NCBI RefSeq assembly: GCF_900091445.1
Contig: NZ_LT607733.1
Span: 2,125,501-2,189,500, forward strand
Length of the DNA: 64,000 nt
Source of the DNA: Micromonospora echinofusca
Lineage (GTDB): Bacteria; Actinomycetota; Actinomycetes; Mycobacteriales; Micromonosporaceae
Direction of reading: 5' to 3'
The position numbers and the translations under genes were made by a program. Position 1 is the stretch's first letter. Every line of letters begins with the position of its first letter. The notes below the pieces were generated by a model that was not told where the DNA came from, did not search any database, and saw only the letters and a list, made by a program, of their open reading frames with translations. This document shows positions 7,958 to 17,052 of the stretch, piece after piece.

Positions 7958-8926
7958 TCAGGTGGCGACGGTACGGTGCAGCCGGAGGAAGGACTCCGTG
8001 AACCCGAGTGCCGGCCAGGTGCGCGACGCGAGCAGGTTCGTCACCCGCCAGTCGGTCACCACGCTGTCGAATCCACTGTCGACGGCCCAGTCGATGACGG
8101 CCTCGCCGAGTGCCCGGCCCGCGCCCCTGCCCCGGGCGTGGGGGAAGACGGCAGCGAAGCCGAGGAACCCGGCGTTGTCCGGGCGGGCCAGACCCAGATG
8201 CGTACCCGACTTCTCCAGAGCGCATCCGATGGCCGAACCGACCACGCGGCCTTCCGACTCGGCCACGAACGTGGCGAGTCCGGCGTCGGCGATGCCCTCC
8301 TCCCACTCGGCCAGGTTCTCCTCGACGGTGGACAGCACGCCGGGGGAGAACGTCGGGGACGATCCGTGCTGCCGGGGGAGTTCGAGGTCGAGTTCGGCGA
8401 GTGCCGGGATGTCCGCACGAACAGCCAGACGCACCGTCAGTCCCGCGACCTCGGCGGTCCGCGTCCTGACCGCAGGCATGACGGCGTGCGCCTGCTGCTG
8501 CCCGAAACCGAGTCGGAACCAGGCCCGGACGAGGTCGGCGTCGTGCGCCGGCACCAGCACGTAGTGGGCCGTCCGGCCTTCTGCGACCCATCGGGTCGCC
8601 GCCGCGGCGTACAGGTCCCGTATCACCTCTGCGTCGGTCACCGCCTGCCCCGCCGCTTCCACCCAGACGTTCGGCCCCCACACCGGGGACGATTTCGGGG
8701 CTCCGAGGACGAAGCCGACCGGAACGGCGTCGCGCAGTGCCACCGCGCCCGACGCGCCGGTCGTCTCGAACGTGGCGGTCAGCTCGCGCAGCGCGGCGTC
8801 GACCGCACAGAACCGCGCGGACAGCAGCGGTTCGGCCATCCGGTGCCGGCGGTGCCGTTCGGCCAGCAGCGCGCCGCAGGCGGCCAGATCAGCGGACTCC
8901 ATCGGCCGTACTCTGACTCGGGACAT
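7958..8926 (-). CDS. Tandem GNAT-family N-acetyltransferase
   Basis: 322 residues from the ATG at 8926 (MSRVRVRPMES). The open frame extends further upstream but that part looks non-coding. The protein holds two acetyltransferase-like halves. The N-terminal half (to about residue 165) lacks a clear acetyl-CoA loop. The C-terminal half has AGLATFVAESEGRVVG, then HTLGLARPD-like strands, and the pyrophosphate-loop region FPHARGRGAGRALGEAVIDWA, followed by the typical SRTWPALGFTES ending. Such double-GNAT proteins are common in actinomycetes, and some (MshD) act in mycothiol synthesis; nothing here links this one to a substrate. It is monocistronic, with weak ribosome-site similarity. Confidence 0.8.
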   Translation of the reverse strand: MSRVRVRPMESADLAACGALLAERHRRHRMAEPLLSARFCAVDAALRELTATFETTGASGAVALRDAVPVGFVLGAPKSSPVWGPNVWVEAAGQAVTDAEVIRDLYAAAATRWVAEGRTAHYVLVPAHDADLVRAWFRLGFGQQQAHAVMPAVRTRTAEVAGLTVRLAVRADIPALAELDLELPRQHGSSPTFSPGVLSTVEENLAEWEEGIADAGLATFVAESEGRVVGSAIGCALEKSGTHLGLARPDNAGFLGFAAVFPHARGRGAGRALGEAVIDWAVDSGFDSVVTDWRVTNLLASRTWPALGFTESFLRLHRTVAT

Positions 8927-9035
8927 GTCCCGTGACGGTAGCCACCGGCCCGTCCGTCGGCATCGGATTTTCGGGACGGGCAGCGGCAGGCAGCACGTCA
9001 CGAGCCACGCCCCGGTGCCCTGTGTCGGATCCCGC

Positions 9036-11027
9036 CTACGCCGGTACCGCCTGCGGATCCTCGGCGGCGTCGTGCGCGGCCATGGTCTCCTGCCGCAGGG
9101 GTTCCTCGCGCAGGATGGCGCAGTGCAGCCACGCGTCCGGGATGCCGAAACCGTCCACGAGGGTCCGCATGTGCGGGCGCAGCTCCTTGAGCAGATCGTT
9201 CACCACGCCGGTGATCGCCTTGGAACGGGCCGGCGTGAGACGGCCGTGCTCCAGGAACCATCCCTTGTCGGCCTCGATGACGCTGAGCGCGTACAGGTCG
9301 CAGACCCGGGAGAGCAGCGCCCGGACGGACGGGTCGGTGGCGTCCTCGATGCCGGCGACGAACGCCTCCAGGGTGACCCGGTCGACGTGCGCGGCGGCGA
9401 CGGCGAGGACGTGGTCCTGGACGTCGTTGAAGATGTCGAACGGGCGGTCCTGCTTCGTGGCCGCGCCGTTGCGCAGGCGCCGGACGGCGCCGTCGAGGAG
9501 ATGCCTCTCGCGGTCCTCGAACATCTTGAGCTGCCAGCCGCGGTCGGTGACGGCGACCTCGTCGTCGCGGCCGGGCACGGCGCTGATCATCCGCTCGATG
9601 AGCGAGCGCGCGGCGGTGCGCTCGAGCACCATCTCGCGGACCTGTTCGGCGACGAACGAGGCGCGCCCCCAGCCGTCCAACGAGCCGAACTCGTCCCGGT
9701 AGCCGGTGAGCAGCCCCTTGGCCACCAGTTGCAGCAGCACCGTGTTGTCGCCCTCGAAGGTGGTGAAGACGTCGGTGTCGGCCTTGAGGCTGGGTAGCCG
9801 GTTCTCGGACAGGTAGCCGGCGCCGCCGCACGCCTCGCGGCACATCTGGATGGTGCGGGTCGCGTGCCAGGTCTGCGCGGCCTTGAGACCGGCGGCCCGG
9901 GACTCCAGCTCCCGTTGCCGGTGCTCGTCGACCGGCTCGTCGCCGCCCTGCGCCTCGCTCAGCGCGGCCACCAGCTCGGCCTGGGCGAAGTGCAACGCGT
10001 ACGTGGTGGCCAGGGCGGGCAGCAGCTTGCGTTGGTGGGCCAGGTAGTCGTTGAGCAGCACCTCCCGCTCCGCGTCGGGCGTGCCGAACTGGCGGCGGAT
10101 GTCGCCGTAGCGCACCGCGATGGCCAGCGCCGACCTGGTGGCCGCCGACGCGGCCCCGCCCACGCTCACCCGGCCCCGGACCAGCGTGCCGAGCATCGTG
10201 AAGAAGCGCCGGGAGTCGTTCTCGATCGGGCTGGAGTACGTCCCGTCCTCCGCGACCTGACCGTAGCGGTCCAGCAGCATGTCCCGGGGCACCCGCACGT
10301 GGTCGAAGCTGAGCCGTCCGTTGTCGACGCCGAGCAGGCCGGCCTTGGCGCCGGCGTCACCGATGGTCACGCCGGGCAGCGTCTTGCCCTGCGCGTCGCG
10401 GATCGGGACCAGCCACGCGTGTACGCCGTGCCGCCGTCCACCGGTGATCAGTTGCGCGAAGACGACCGCCATCCGCCCGTCCCGGGCCGCGTTGCCGATG
10501 TAGTCCTTGCGGGCCGCCTCGTGCGGGGTGTGGAGGTCGAAGGTCTGCGTCTGCGGATCGTACGTGCAGGTGGTGCGCAGTTGCTGGACGTCGGAGCCGT
10601 GGCCGGTCTCGGTCATCGCGAAGCAGCCGAAGATCTCGCCCGAGACGATGTCCCGCAGGTAGGCGTCGTGGTGCCGACGGGTGCCGAGGGCCGCGACCGC
10701 GCCACCGAACAGGCCCCACTGCACGCCCGCCTTGACCATCAGCGACAGGTCGACCTGCGCCAGCATCTCGCAGGCCACGATCGAGCCGCCGATGTCGCCC
10801 CTGCCGCCGTACTCGGTGGGGAAGGCCGACGCGATGCCCAGTTCGACGGGGAGTTCGGAGAGCAGCCGGGTGATCCGCTCACGTGCCTGGTCGCCGGTCT
10901 CGCCGTACACCGGGAGGAAGCGCGCGTCGAGGTGGTCCCGGTGCGCGTTGCGGACGTCGGCCCACGGCCCGTCGAGCGTTTCCCGTAGGTGGGCGAGGTC
11001 GATGCGGTCGGACGCGTGGTCGGGCAT
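9036..11027 (-). CDS. Acyl-CoA dehydrogenase/oxidase family flavoprotein
   Basis: 663 residues from the ATG at 11027, which has GAGGGGTG just upstream; the 15 codons before it are discarded. The middle domain carries FAMTETGHGSDVQQL, the FAD/substrate motif of the acyl-CoA dehydrogenase superfamily. The C-terminal domain has CREACGGAGYLSENR, which places the FAD-binding glycine cluster. The length (about 660) is nearer to acyl-CoA oxidases or long actinobacterial dehydrogenases than to the usual 380-residue enzymes. The C-terminal extension of about 200 residues is helical. Probable role: alpha,beta-dehydrogenation of an acyl-CoA in fatty acid breakdown. It is transcribed alone from a promoter at 11048-11076. 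Confidence 0.88.
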   Translation of the reverse strand: MPDHASDRIDLAHLRETLDGPWADVRNAHRDHLDARFLPVYGETGDQARERITRLLSELPVELGIASAFPTEYGGRGDIGGSIVACEMLAQVDLSLMVKAGVQWGLFGGAVAALGTRRHHDAYLRDIVSGEIFGCFAMTETGHGSDVQQLRTTCTYDPQTQTFDLHTPHEAARKDYIGNAARDGRMAVVFAQLITGGRRHGVHAWLVPIRDAQGKTLPGVTIGDAGAKAGLLGVDNGRLSFDHVRVPRDMLLDRYGQVAEDGTYSSPIENDSRRFFTMLGTLVRGRVSVGGAASAATRSALAIAVRYGDIRRQFGTPDAEREVLLNDYLAHQRKLLPALATTYALHFAQAELVAALSEAQGGDEPVDEHRQRELESRAAGLKAAQTWHATRTIQMCREACGGAGYLSENRLPSLKADTDVFTTFEGDNTVLLQLVAKGLLTGYRDEFGSLDGWGRASFVAEQVREMVLERTAARSLIERMISAVPGRDDEVAVTDRGWQLKMFEDRERHLLDGAVRRLRNGAATKQDRPFDIFNDVQDHVLAVAAAHVDRVTLEAFVAGIEDATDPSVRALLSRVCDLYALSVIEADKGWFLEHGRLTPARSKAITGVVNDLLKELRPHMRTLVDGFGIPDAWLHCAILREEPLRQETMAAHDAAEDPQAVPA

Positions 11028-11047
11028 GGTCACCCCTCGAAATGGCG

Positions 11048-11076
11048 GACATATCGGTAGATCTCTGCCCAATCAA
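11048..11076 (-). promoter_or_regulatory. Candidate promoter of the acyl-CoA dehydrogenase gene
   Basis: On the minus strand TTGATT (11076-11071) is separated by 17 bp from TATGTC (11053-11048). Transcription would start near 11041, giving a short leader that contains the GAGGGGTG ribosome site. Nothing else is evident in the roughly 280 bp up to the BON gene. Confidence 0.5.
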
Positions 11077-11356
11077 CACTACCCGCCACCTGCCGTGGCC
11101 CGGCCAGCGAGATCGGTGAGACGGGACACCATCGCCCTGTCGTGCCGCCGGCGCCCCCGCACGGTCGCGCTCGTCGCCGACCGCTCCCGTCGTCCCCGAC
11201 AAGGCACCTACCCGCACGGTGGCAGGCGCACACGTCCGATCCTTCCCGCCGTGGCTCGTCACCGTCCCGGGCGCGAATCGTCACGAGGCTGTCGTATTGC
11301 GGCGGAGTTCGCGGGGTAGGGCTCTCCGGGAGACGCCAAGACGTGAGGAGCGAGTC

Positions 11357-11635
11357 GTGACGTACCCCTGGTTGTTCCCCGACGGCCTGCCGTCGCAGTT
11401 CCGCGCCGAGCCCACCTCGGCGGACGCCCGGTTGGCCTGCCGGCTGCTCGACCGGATGCAGCGCGATCCGCTGCTGCGGCACGAGCGCATCTGCATCGAG
11501 GTGCAGAACCGCGTGGCGATCCTGGAAGGAACGGTCGGCGAGCCCGACCTGAAGGCTCGTGCCCACGCCCTCGCGTGGAGCACCCCTGGCGTGCACGACG
11601 TGAACAACCGGCTGTGCCCACCCTCCGACGCGTGA
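11357..11635 (+). CDS. Small BON-domain protein
   Basis: 92 residues from the GTG at 11357, chosen because GAGGAG lies 7 bp upstream; upstream codons in the same frame look random. The protein contains one BON-like module: DARLACRLLDRMQRDPLL, IEVQNRVAILEGTVG, then LKARAHALAWSTPGVHDVNN. BON modules bind membranes or phospholipid-like ligands. There is no signal peptide, so it is probably cytoplasmic. The next gene starts 111 bp downstream and is not clearly co-transcribed. Function unknown. Confidence 0.75.
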   Translation: MTYPWLFPDGLPSQFRAEPTSADARLACRLLDRMQRDPLLRHERICIEVQNRVAILEGTVGEPDLKARAHALAWSTPGVHDVNNRLCPPSDA

Positions 11636-11746
11636 CCGCTCCGATCTGAGAAGAATCTCCACGGCGATGTCGAGAATCCGGGACCGGCTCCGTCCCTGCC
11701 ATGAACGCGGCCACAATGGTCGGCGCCAGCACCGAGGAGAGACATC

Positions 11747-12154
11747 ATGGCCAAGTACCTGCTGCTCAAGCACTACCGTGGCGCACCGGCCGCGGTCAAC
11801 GACGTGCCGATGGACCAGTGGACGCCGGAGGAGATCTCGGCGCACTTGCAGTACATGCAAGACTTCGCCACCCGGCTGGAGGGCACCGGCGAGTTCGTCG
11901 ACGGGCAGGCCCTCGCCCCCGAGGGGACGTTCGTCCGGTACGACGGTGAGGGGCGCCCGCCGGTCACCGACGGCCCGTTCGCCGAGACCAAGGACCTCAT
12001 CGCCGGCTGGATGGTGATCGACGTCGACAGCTACGAGCGCGCCGTCGAACTGGCCGGGGAACTGTCGGCGGCCCCGGGGGCGGGCGGGAAGCCGATCCAC
12101 GAGTGGCTGGAGCTGCGCCCGTTCCTGACCGCGCCGCCCACCATCACCGAGTGA
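11747..12154 (+). CDS. YCII/DGPF-domain protein paired with ECF42 sigma factor
   Basis: 135 residues with the DGPF signature in VTDGPFAETKDLIAGWMVI and a YCII-type ferredoxin-like fold (MAKYLLLKHYRG start). A good ribosome site (GAGGAGAG) precedes the ATG. DGPF proteins are the regular genomic partners of ECF42 sigma factors. The sigma gene starts 4 bp after this stop, so the two are co-transcribed. The biochemical role of the family is not settled; related YCII proteins may be small-molecule binders or dehydrochlorinase-like enzymes. Confidence 0.85.
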   Translation: MAKYLLLKHYRGAPAAVNDVPMDQWTPEEISAHLQYMQDFATRLEGTGEFVDGQALAPEGTFVRYDGEGRPPVTDGPFAETKDLIAGWMVIDVDSYERAVELAGELSAAPGAGGKPIHEWLELRPFLTAPPTITE

Positions 12155-12158
12155 CCTG

Positions 12159-13304
<1,146 letters not shown>

Positions 13305-13359
13305 CAAGCGGACTGGTGGTGACACCGGGAACGGTCCACCGGTGCCGCGCGGACAGCAG

Positions 13360-13391
13360 CGCCGGCCCGCCCCCTGGGGGATGGGCCGGCG
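13360..13391. terminator. Bidirectional hairpin between convergent genes
   Basis: Perfect 9-bp arms CGCCGGCCC (13360-13368) and GGGCCGGCG (13383-13391) enclose an inner CCCCC/GGGGG pairing. It lies between the ends of the sigma-factor gene and the convergent GlsB-like gene, so it probably terminates both. There is no U-tract, as usual in actinomycetes. Confidence 0.6.
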
Positions 13392-13405
13392 TACGCGCTG
13401 CGCGG

Positions 13406-13678
13406 TCAGCGAATCCGACGGCGACCGTAGGCGCCCGCGACGACGGCCACACCGATCGCGGCGAAGATGACCTGGATGGCCAGCTCGATCCAGTCGATGC
13501 CGGCGGTGTCGTCGACACCGAGGGCGCCGGCGACGAGCGTGCCGAGGATCGCGGCGACAACGCCGATGAGCAGGGTCAGCCAGATCGGGATGTTCTGCTT
13601 GCCCGGTACGACCAGCCGACCCAGGGCGCCGATGATCAGACCGATGATGATCGCGGTGAAGAAGCCGGTAACTTCCAC
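13406..13678 (-). CDS. GlsB/YeaQ/YmgE-family small membrane protein
   Basis: 90 residues from a GTG at 13678, preceded by GGAGGG. It has three hydrophobic segments: GFFTAIIIGLIIGALGRLV, the run around IPIWLTLLIGVVAAILGTLVAGALGV, and the run around IELAIQVIFAAIGVAVVAG. The short basic motif PGKQNIPIW lies between the first two. This is the transglycosylase-associated (GlsB/YeaQ) family, found in general stress responses. The C-terminus is very basic (YGRRRIR). It is monocistronic and convergent with the sigma factor. Its biochemical function is unknown. Confidence 0.85.
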   Translation of the reverse strand: MEVTGFFTAIIIGLIIGALGRLVVPGKQNIPIWLTLLIGVVAAILGTLVAGALGVDDTAGIDWIELAIQVIFAAIGVAVVAGAYGRRRIR

Positions 13679-13920
13679 GAGAGTCGTCCCTCCAGGGGGT
13701 TGTCGTCGGTCCTGATCTTGCCCAGCCCCGTCGGCGTCGAAACCCTCGCCGTGTCGGCCGTCAGGCGCCTCACCAGGGACGGAGGACGCCCCGTACCGGC
13801 GGCCGGCAACGCATGATCACGGAGAGTGAGTCCATGCCTGCCTCACCGTAACCCCGAACCGGACCCGGCGGGCGAGAACGCGCGCGACACGCCACACCGC
13901 ACCGGCCGCCGTCGGCGGGA

Positions 13921-13961
13921 ACCCGGCCGGGTGCCGCGGTGCGTACGGCACCCGGCCGGGT
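13921..13961 (-). terminator. Strong terminator hairpin after the sialidase
   Basis: Arms of 16 bp (13921-13936 and 13946-13961, reading ACCCGGCCGGGTGCCG and its complement) pair perfectly around a 9-nt loop. The hairpin starts 6 bp after the sialidase stop codon. Confidence 0.8.
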
Positions 13962-13967
13962 TCCGCG

Positions 13968-15719
13968 TCAGGCCGCCTTGACCCAGTCGAGGGTGAAGCG
14001 GGCGAAGTGGATGCCTCCGGTGTTGCCGACCTCGTACAGGTTGCCGACCTTTCCGTCGGCCAGCACGGCCATGGTCGAGTAGCCCGCCCCGCCCGGCTTG
14101 ATCAGCGCCCGGGCCGGCCAGCTGGCGCCGTCGTCGGTGGACAGCCGGACGGTGAGGTCGTTGCGCGCGGTGGGGTGGGCGTTGTTGCTGAACAGCGCCG
14201 TACGGGTGCGCACCGGCGCCCCGTTCGCGCCCACGTCCGACGGGCGCAGGTAGGACAGCTCGTCGGCGTCGCACAGCGGATCGGTCAGCGCGGCGCTGGC
14301 CGTCGCCGGGCCGAACGTCGCGCCGCCGTCGCTGGACGTGGCGTAGAAGCGGCTGCGGGTCGAGTTGTGGCGCATGTTCTGCACGACGGCTCCGGTGCCG
14401 CGCTCGATCGCCTTGCTCTCGTTGATGTTCCCGCCGGCCGAGCCGCCCCGCCGCCACGTGACGCCGTGGTCGTCGCTGTAGATGTTGCCGGCGTGGCTGG
14501 TGCCGGCCGCGTCCCGGTAGGCGATCGGCTGGATCAGGCGCCCGGTGCTGGTCTGGATGCCGTGGCCGGAGGAGAAGAACACCTGCCGCCACGCCGGGTC
14601 CTTGATCGCCGGGTTCAGCTCCACCGGCGCGCTCCAGGTGGCGCCGTCGTCCCGGCTCGTGATGTACCGCAGGTGCATGCTGTTCGGGTCGTCGGCCGTG
14701 TTGAGTCCGGAGCTGCCCGACCAGAAGCTGATGCCCGGCCTGGGGGAGTACGTGAAGAAGCAGTAGACGGTGCCGGTGGCGCGGTCGACCAGCAGGCTGG
14801 GATCGCCCGCCCCCTCACCGGTGGTGGCGGGGGCGTGGATGACGCGCGGCTGCTCGAAGGTGCGGCCGCCGTCGGTGCTGCGGATCATGGCGATCTGGAT
14901 GTTGTTGGTGCCGCCGCCGAGGTCGTACGAGCCGTCGACGCGCGCGTCGGCCACGGCGATGACGGTGCCGTTGTTCGTGACGGCCATGCCCGGGATGCGG
15001 ACCGAGGCGACGGTGCCGTCGTAGCGGCCGCCCGCGCCGTTGAGGTTGCGGATGACGGTCTGCGTGGTCAGCAGCGTCGTCGTGGTCAGCTGCGGGTTCC
15101 CGGCGGCCATGTCGCACGCGGTGGTGCCCCGCAGCGTGGTGTCGAAGCCCGGGGCGGTGACCCGCAGGGTGTACGGGGTGCCGCTGCCGACCGTCCAGTA
15201 GTGCAGGAAGTTGCCGCCCGCGGCGACCGTGCGGGTCCACGGTGAGCCGGTGCGCCCGGGCCACGTGACGGTGAAGTCGCGGGCGGTGGTGGTGCGGTTC
15301 TCCAGGATGAGCTGCAGACGGCCGGCGGTGCAGTCGAAGCCGGTCAGCGCGGACATGCCGGTGCCGCAGTGGAACACGCCGGCGGAGGTGTCGTCCAGAC
15401 CCGTCGGGGTGGTCGTGCGCAGCGTGTAGGCCGTGCCGGCCGCCAAAGTCCAGTAGAGCTGTGTGCTGCTGCCGGCGGTGACCGTCCGGGTCCACGGGGA
15501 GTTGGCGCGCCCGGGCCAGGTGACGGTGAACGTCTGTGTGGTGGTGCTGCGGTTGTCCAGCAGCAGGAGCAGCCGGCTGGTCGTGCAGTCGGCGCTGACC
15601 GTCGCGCCCACTCCGGCAGGAGCGGCGTTGGCCGGCGTGGCGGGCAGGAGCGCGGCCAGGCCGAGGAGGGCGGCCACCACGGCTGTCACTCGGCGCGGTA
15701 TGGCGCGGGCAGGAGGCAC
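13968..15719 (-). CDS. Secreted exo-alpha-sialidase (GH33) with two N-terminal tandem domains
   Basis: 583 residues from the GTG at 15719, which has GGAAGGAA upstream and leads straight into a signal peptide (basic IPRR, then a long Ala/Leu/Val core, cleavage near ANAAPAG). Two related domains of about 85 residues follow, each with a CT-R-L-L/Q-L start, TVTWPGR, SPWTRTV and YTLR. The catalytic propeller begins with the arginine motif SVRIPGMAV and contains five Asp boxes: STDGGRTF, SRDDGATW, SDDHGVTW, SSDGGATF and STDDGASW. The enzyme releases terminal sialic acid from glycans outside the cell. It supplies the adjacent importer and catabolic genes. An operator shared with the importer promoter lies upstream, and a strong hairpin follows the stop. 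Confidence 0.93.
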   Translation of the reverse strand: MPPARAIPRRVTAVVAALLGLAALLPATPANAAPAGVGATVSADCTTSRLLLLLDNRSTTTQTFTVTWPGRANSPWTRTVTAGSSTQLYWTLAAGTAYTLRTTTPTGLDDTSAGVFHCGTGMSALTGFDCTAGRLQLILENRTTTARDFTVTWPGRTGSPWTRTVAAGGNFLHYWTVGSGTPYTLRVTAPGFDTTLRGTTACDMAAGNPQLTTTTLLTTQTVIRNLNGAGGRYDGTVASVRIPGMAVTNNGTVIAVADARVDGSYDLGGGTNNIQIAMIRSTDGGRTFEQPRVIHAPATTGEGAGDPSLLVDRATGTVYCFFTYSPRPGISFWSGSSGLNTADDPNSMHLRYITSRDDGATWSAPVELNPAIKDPAWRQVFFSSGHGIQTSTGRLIQPIAYRDAAGTSHAGNIYSDDHGVTWRRGGSAGGNINESKAIERGTGAVVQNMRHNSTRSRFYATSSDGGATFGPATASAALTDPLCDADELSYLRPSDVGANGAPVRTRTALFSNNAHPTARNDLTVRLSTDDGASWPARALIKPGGAGYSTMAVLADGKVGNLYEVGNTGGIHFARFTLDWVKAA

Positions 15720-15772
15720 GGGGATTCCTTCCGGGGGCGGGTGGGGGAACCGGAGAGCCGAATCAGCCATAA

Positions 15773-15792
15773 GACGTCGGATGTCCGATGTC
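15773..15792. promoter_or_regulatory. Candidate operator upstream of the sialidase
   Basis: Three 6-bp half-sites in tandem with a 7-bp period: GACGTC-g-GATGTC-c-GATGTC. The first two form a near-perfect inverted repeat. The same arrangement occurs at 16961-16981 in the regulator-importer promoter. It is probably the binding site of the neighbouring GntR/FCD regulator. Confidence 0.65.
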
Positions 15793-16183
15793 CTGACGCT
15801 AAGGGGCGCCGCGCCGGCCGTCAAGAGATCGATCGATGGGCAGGCGTCGGCACCGGCGCGGGCCGGGTCCACGTGCCACCGCCCCGGATCTGTCCGGTCG
15901 ACGGCGGGTCATGGCGGGCCTGGCCGCCGGGCGCAGGCCGGGCGGGTGCGAGAGCCAGCCGGACGGCACGCTCCGCCACGGCGGGCATCCTCGTGCCCGC
16001 CGGCGCGCCGGGGTCGTCGGCCGGCGCGGCGACGATGCGGCGTACGCCTCCGGTCGGGTCGCCCGCGAGCGGGTGCCGGCCGCGAACCTGGTGCTGCGGG
16101 CGCGGTCGCTCGCATGGGCGTGCGGGGTCAGGCGCTGTCGCGGGCGTGCGGGGTCGGGGGGAAGTGGGCCGCCGTCTGCCGGC
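15793..16183. other. Intergenic region without a supported gene
   Basis: About 390 bp, very GC-rich, between the sialidase operator and the end of the regulator gene. Open frames here show no ribosome sites or recognisable domains. I see no clear repeat or RNA gene. Confidence 0.5.
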
Positions 16184-16915
16184 TCAGGGCTGGACGGCGC
16201 GCGCGATGCTCGCCCGGATGGGCGCGTAGTGCTCGGCGATGGCGGAGCGCAGGCCGGCGGGGTCGCCGGCCGCGACCGCGTCCACGATCGCCCGGTGCCG
16301 CTGCGCGGTGATCACCCGGTCCTCCGGCTCGGTGCGCAGCGTGGGGGCCACGATGGCCTGTACCTGCCAGAACGCCTCGGTGAGCTGGAGGATCAGGTCG
16401 TTGCCGAGGGGCTCCATCAACTTGAGGTGGAACGCCCGGTCGACCTCGAGGAAGTCCTTGCCCTGGGCGGCCAGGTTCTCCATCTCGTCGGCGAGCGCGG
16501 AGAGTTCCGCGCGGTGCTCCTCGTCGAGGACGTCGATGGCCTGGGCCGCCAGCCCCTGCTCGAGGGTCTGTCGGACGTCCACGACCTGCCCCAGCACGTG
16601 GTGGTCCTCCTCGCCGCTCAGCAGGCCACGGAAGGCGAGGCTCTCCACGAGGGCGTTGAGGGACATGCGTCCGACGAAGGTGCCGTGGCCGTGCCGTACC
16701 TCGACGATGTCGAGGGCGGAGAGGATCTTGACCGCCTCGCGGACGCTGGAACGGCTGGCTCCCACCGCCTCGCACAGCTCGATCTCGGTGGGCAGGAGGT
16801 TGCCCGGCTTGAGGCGGTTGCGCAGGATGTACTCCTTGATCCTGGTCGCGACCTCCTGCCGGCGGGGACCCGGGCGCTCCGTGCCGCGTAGCGGAGTCGC
16901 GTCAATGGTCGTCAT
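16184..16915 (-). CDS. GntR-family regulator, FadR/FCD subfamily, probable sialic-acid regulator
   Basis: 243 residues. The N-terminal winged helix-turn-helix (about residues 18-85) reads KPGNLLPTEIELCEAVGASRSSVREAVKILSALDIVEVRHGHGTFV, a textbook GntR reader. The C-terminal all-helical FCD domain includes DFLEVDRAFHLKLMEPLGN and ITAQRHRAIVDAVAAGD, whose Asp/His residues bind a metal and the ligand. It is divergent from the importer operon, with a repeat operator (16961-16981) in the shared promoter and a matching one upstream of the sialidase. By analogy with NanR it would repress these genes until sialic acid or ManNAc-6-phosphate binds. The family is certain; the ligand is inferred. Confidence 0.88.
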   Translation of the reverse strand: MTTIDATPLRGTERPGPRRQEVATRIKEYILRNRLKPGNLLPTEIELCEAVGASRSSVREAVKILSALDIVEVRHGHGTFVGRMSLNALVESLAFRGLLSGEEDHHVLGQVVDVRQTLEQGLAAQAIDVLDEEHRAELSALADEMENLAAQGKDFLEVDRAFHLKLMEPLGNDLILQLTEAFWQVQAIVAPTLRTEPEDRVITAQRHRAIVDAVAAGDPAGLRSAIAEHYAPIRASIARAVQP

Positions 16916-16960
16916 CTGCCCCTTGCCCTTCGTTCATGAATCTGACACGCTCAGCCTATC

Positions 16961-16981
16961 GGCATCAGACGTCAGACGTCA
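16961..16981. promoter_or_regulatory. Candidate operator in the divergent regulator/importer promoter
   Basis: Three 7-bp units in tandem: GGCATCA-GACGTCA-GACGTCA. The core GACGTC-A-GACGTC (16968-16980) is an exact palindrome around its centre. It corresponds to the site at 15773-15792. It lies 46 bp from the regulator start and 72 bp from the importer start, so it could control both. Confidence 0.7.
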
Positions 16982-17052
16982 TACCCATAACTTCGAATCC
17001 CCCAAGCGCGAGCGGTGACGCGAGCGCATGAAGAGCCTATGGAGGCATCTCC

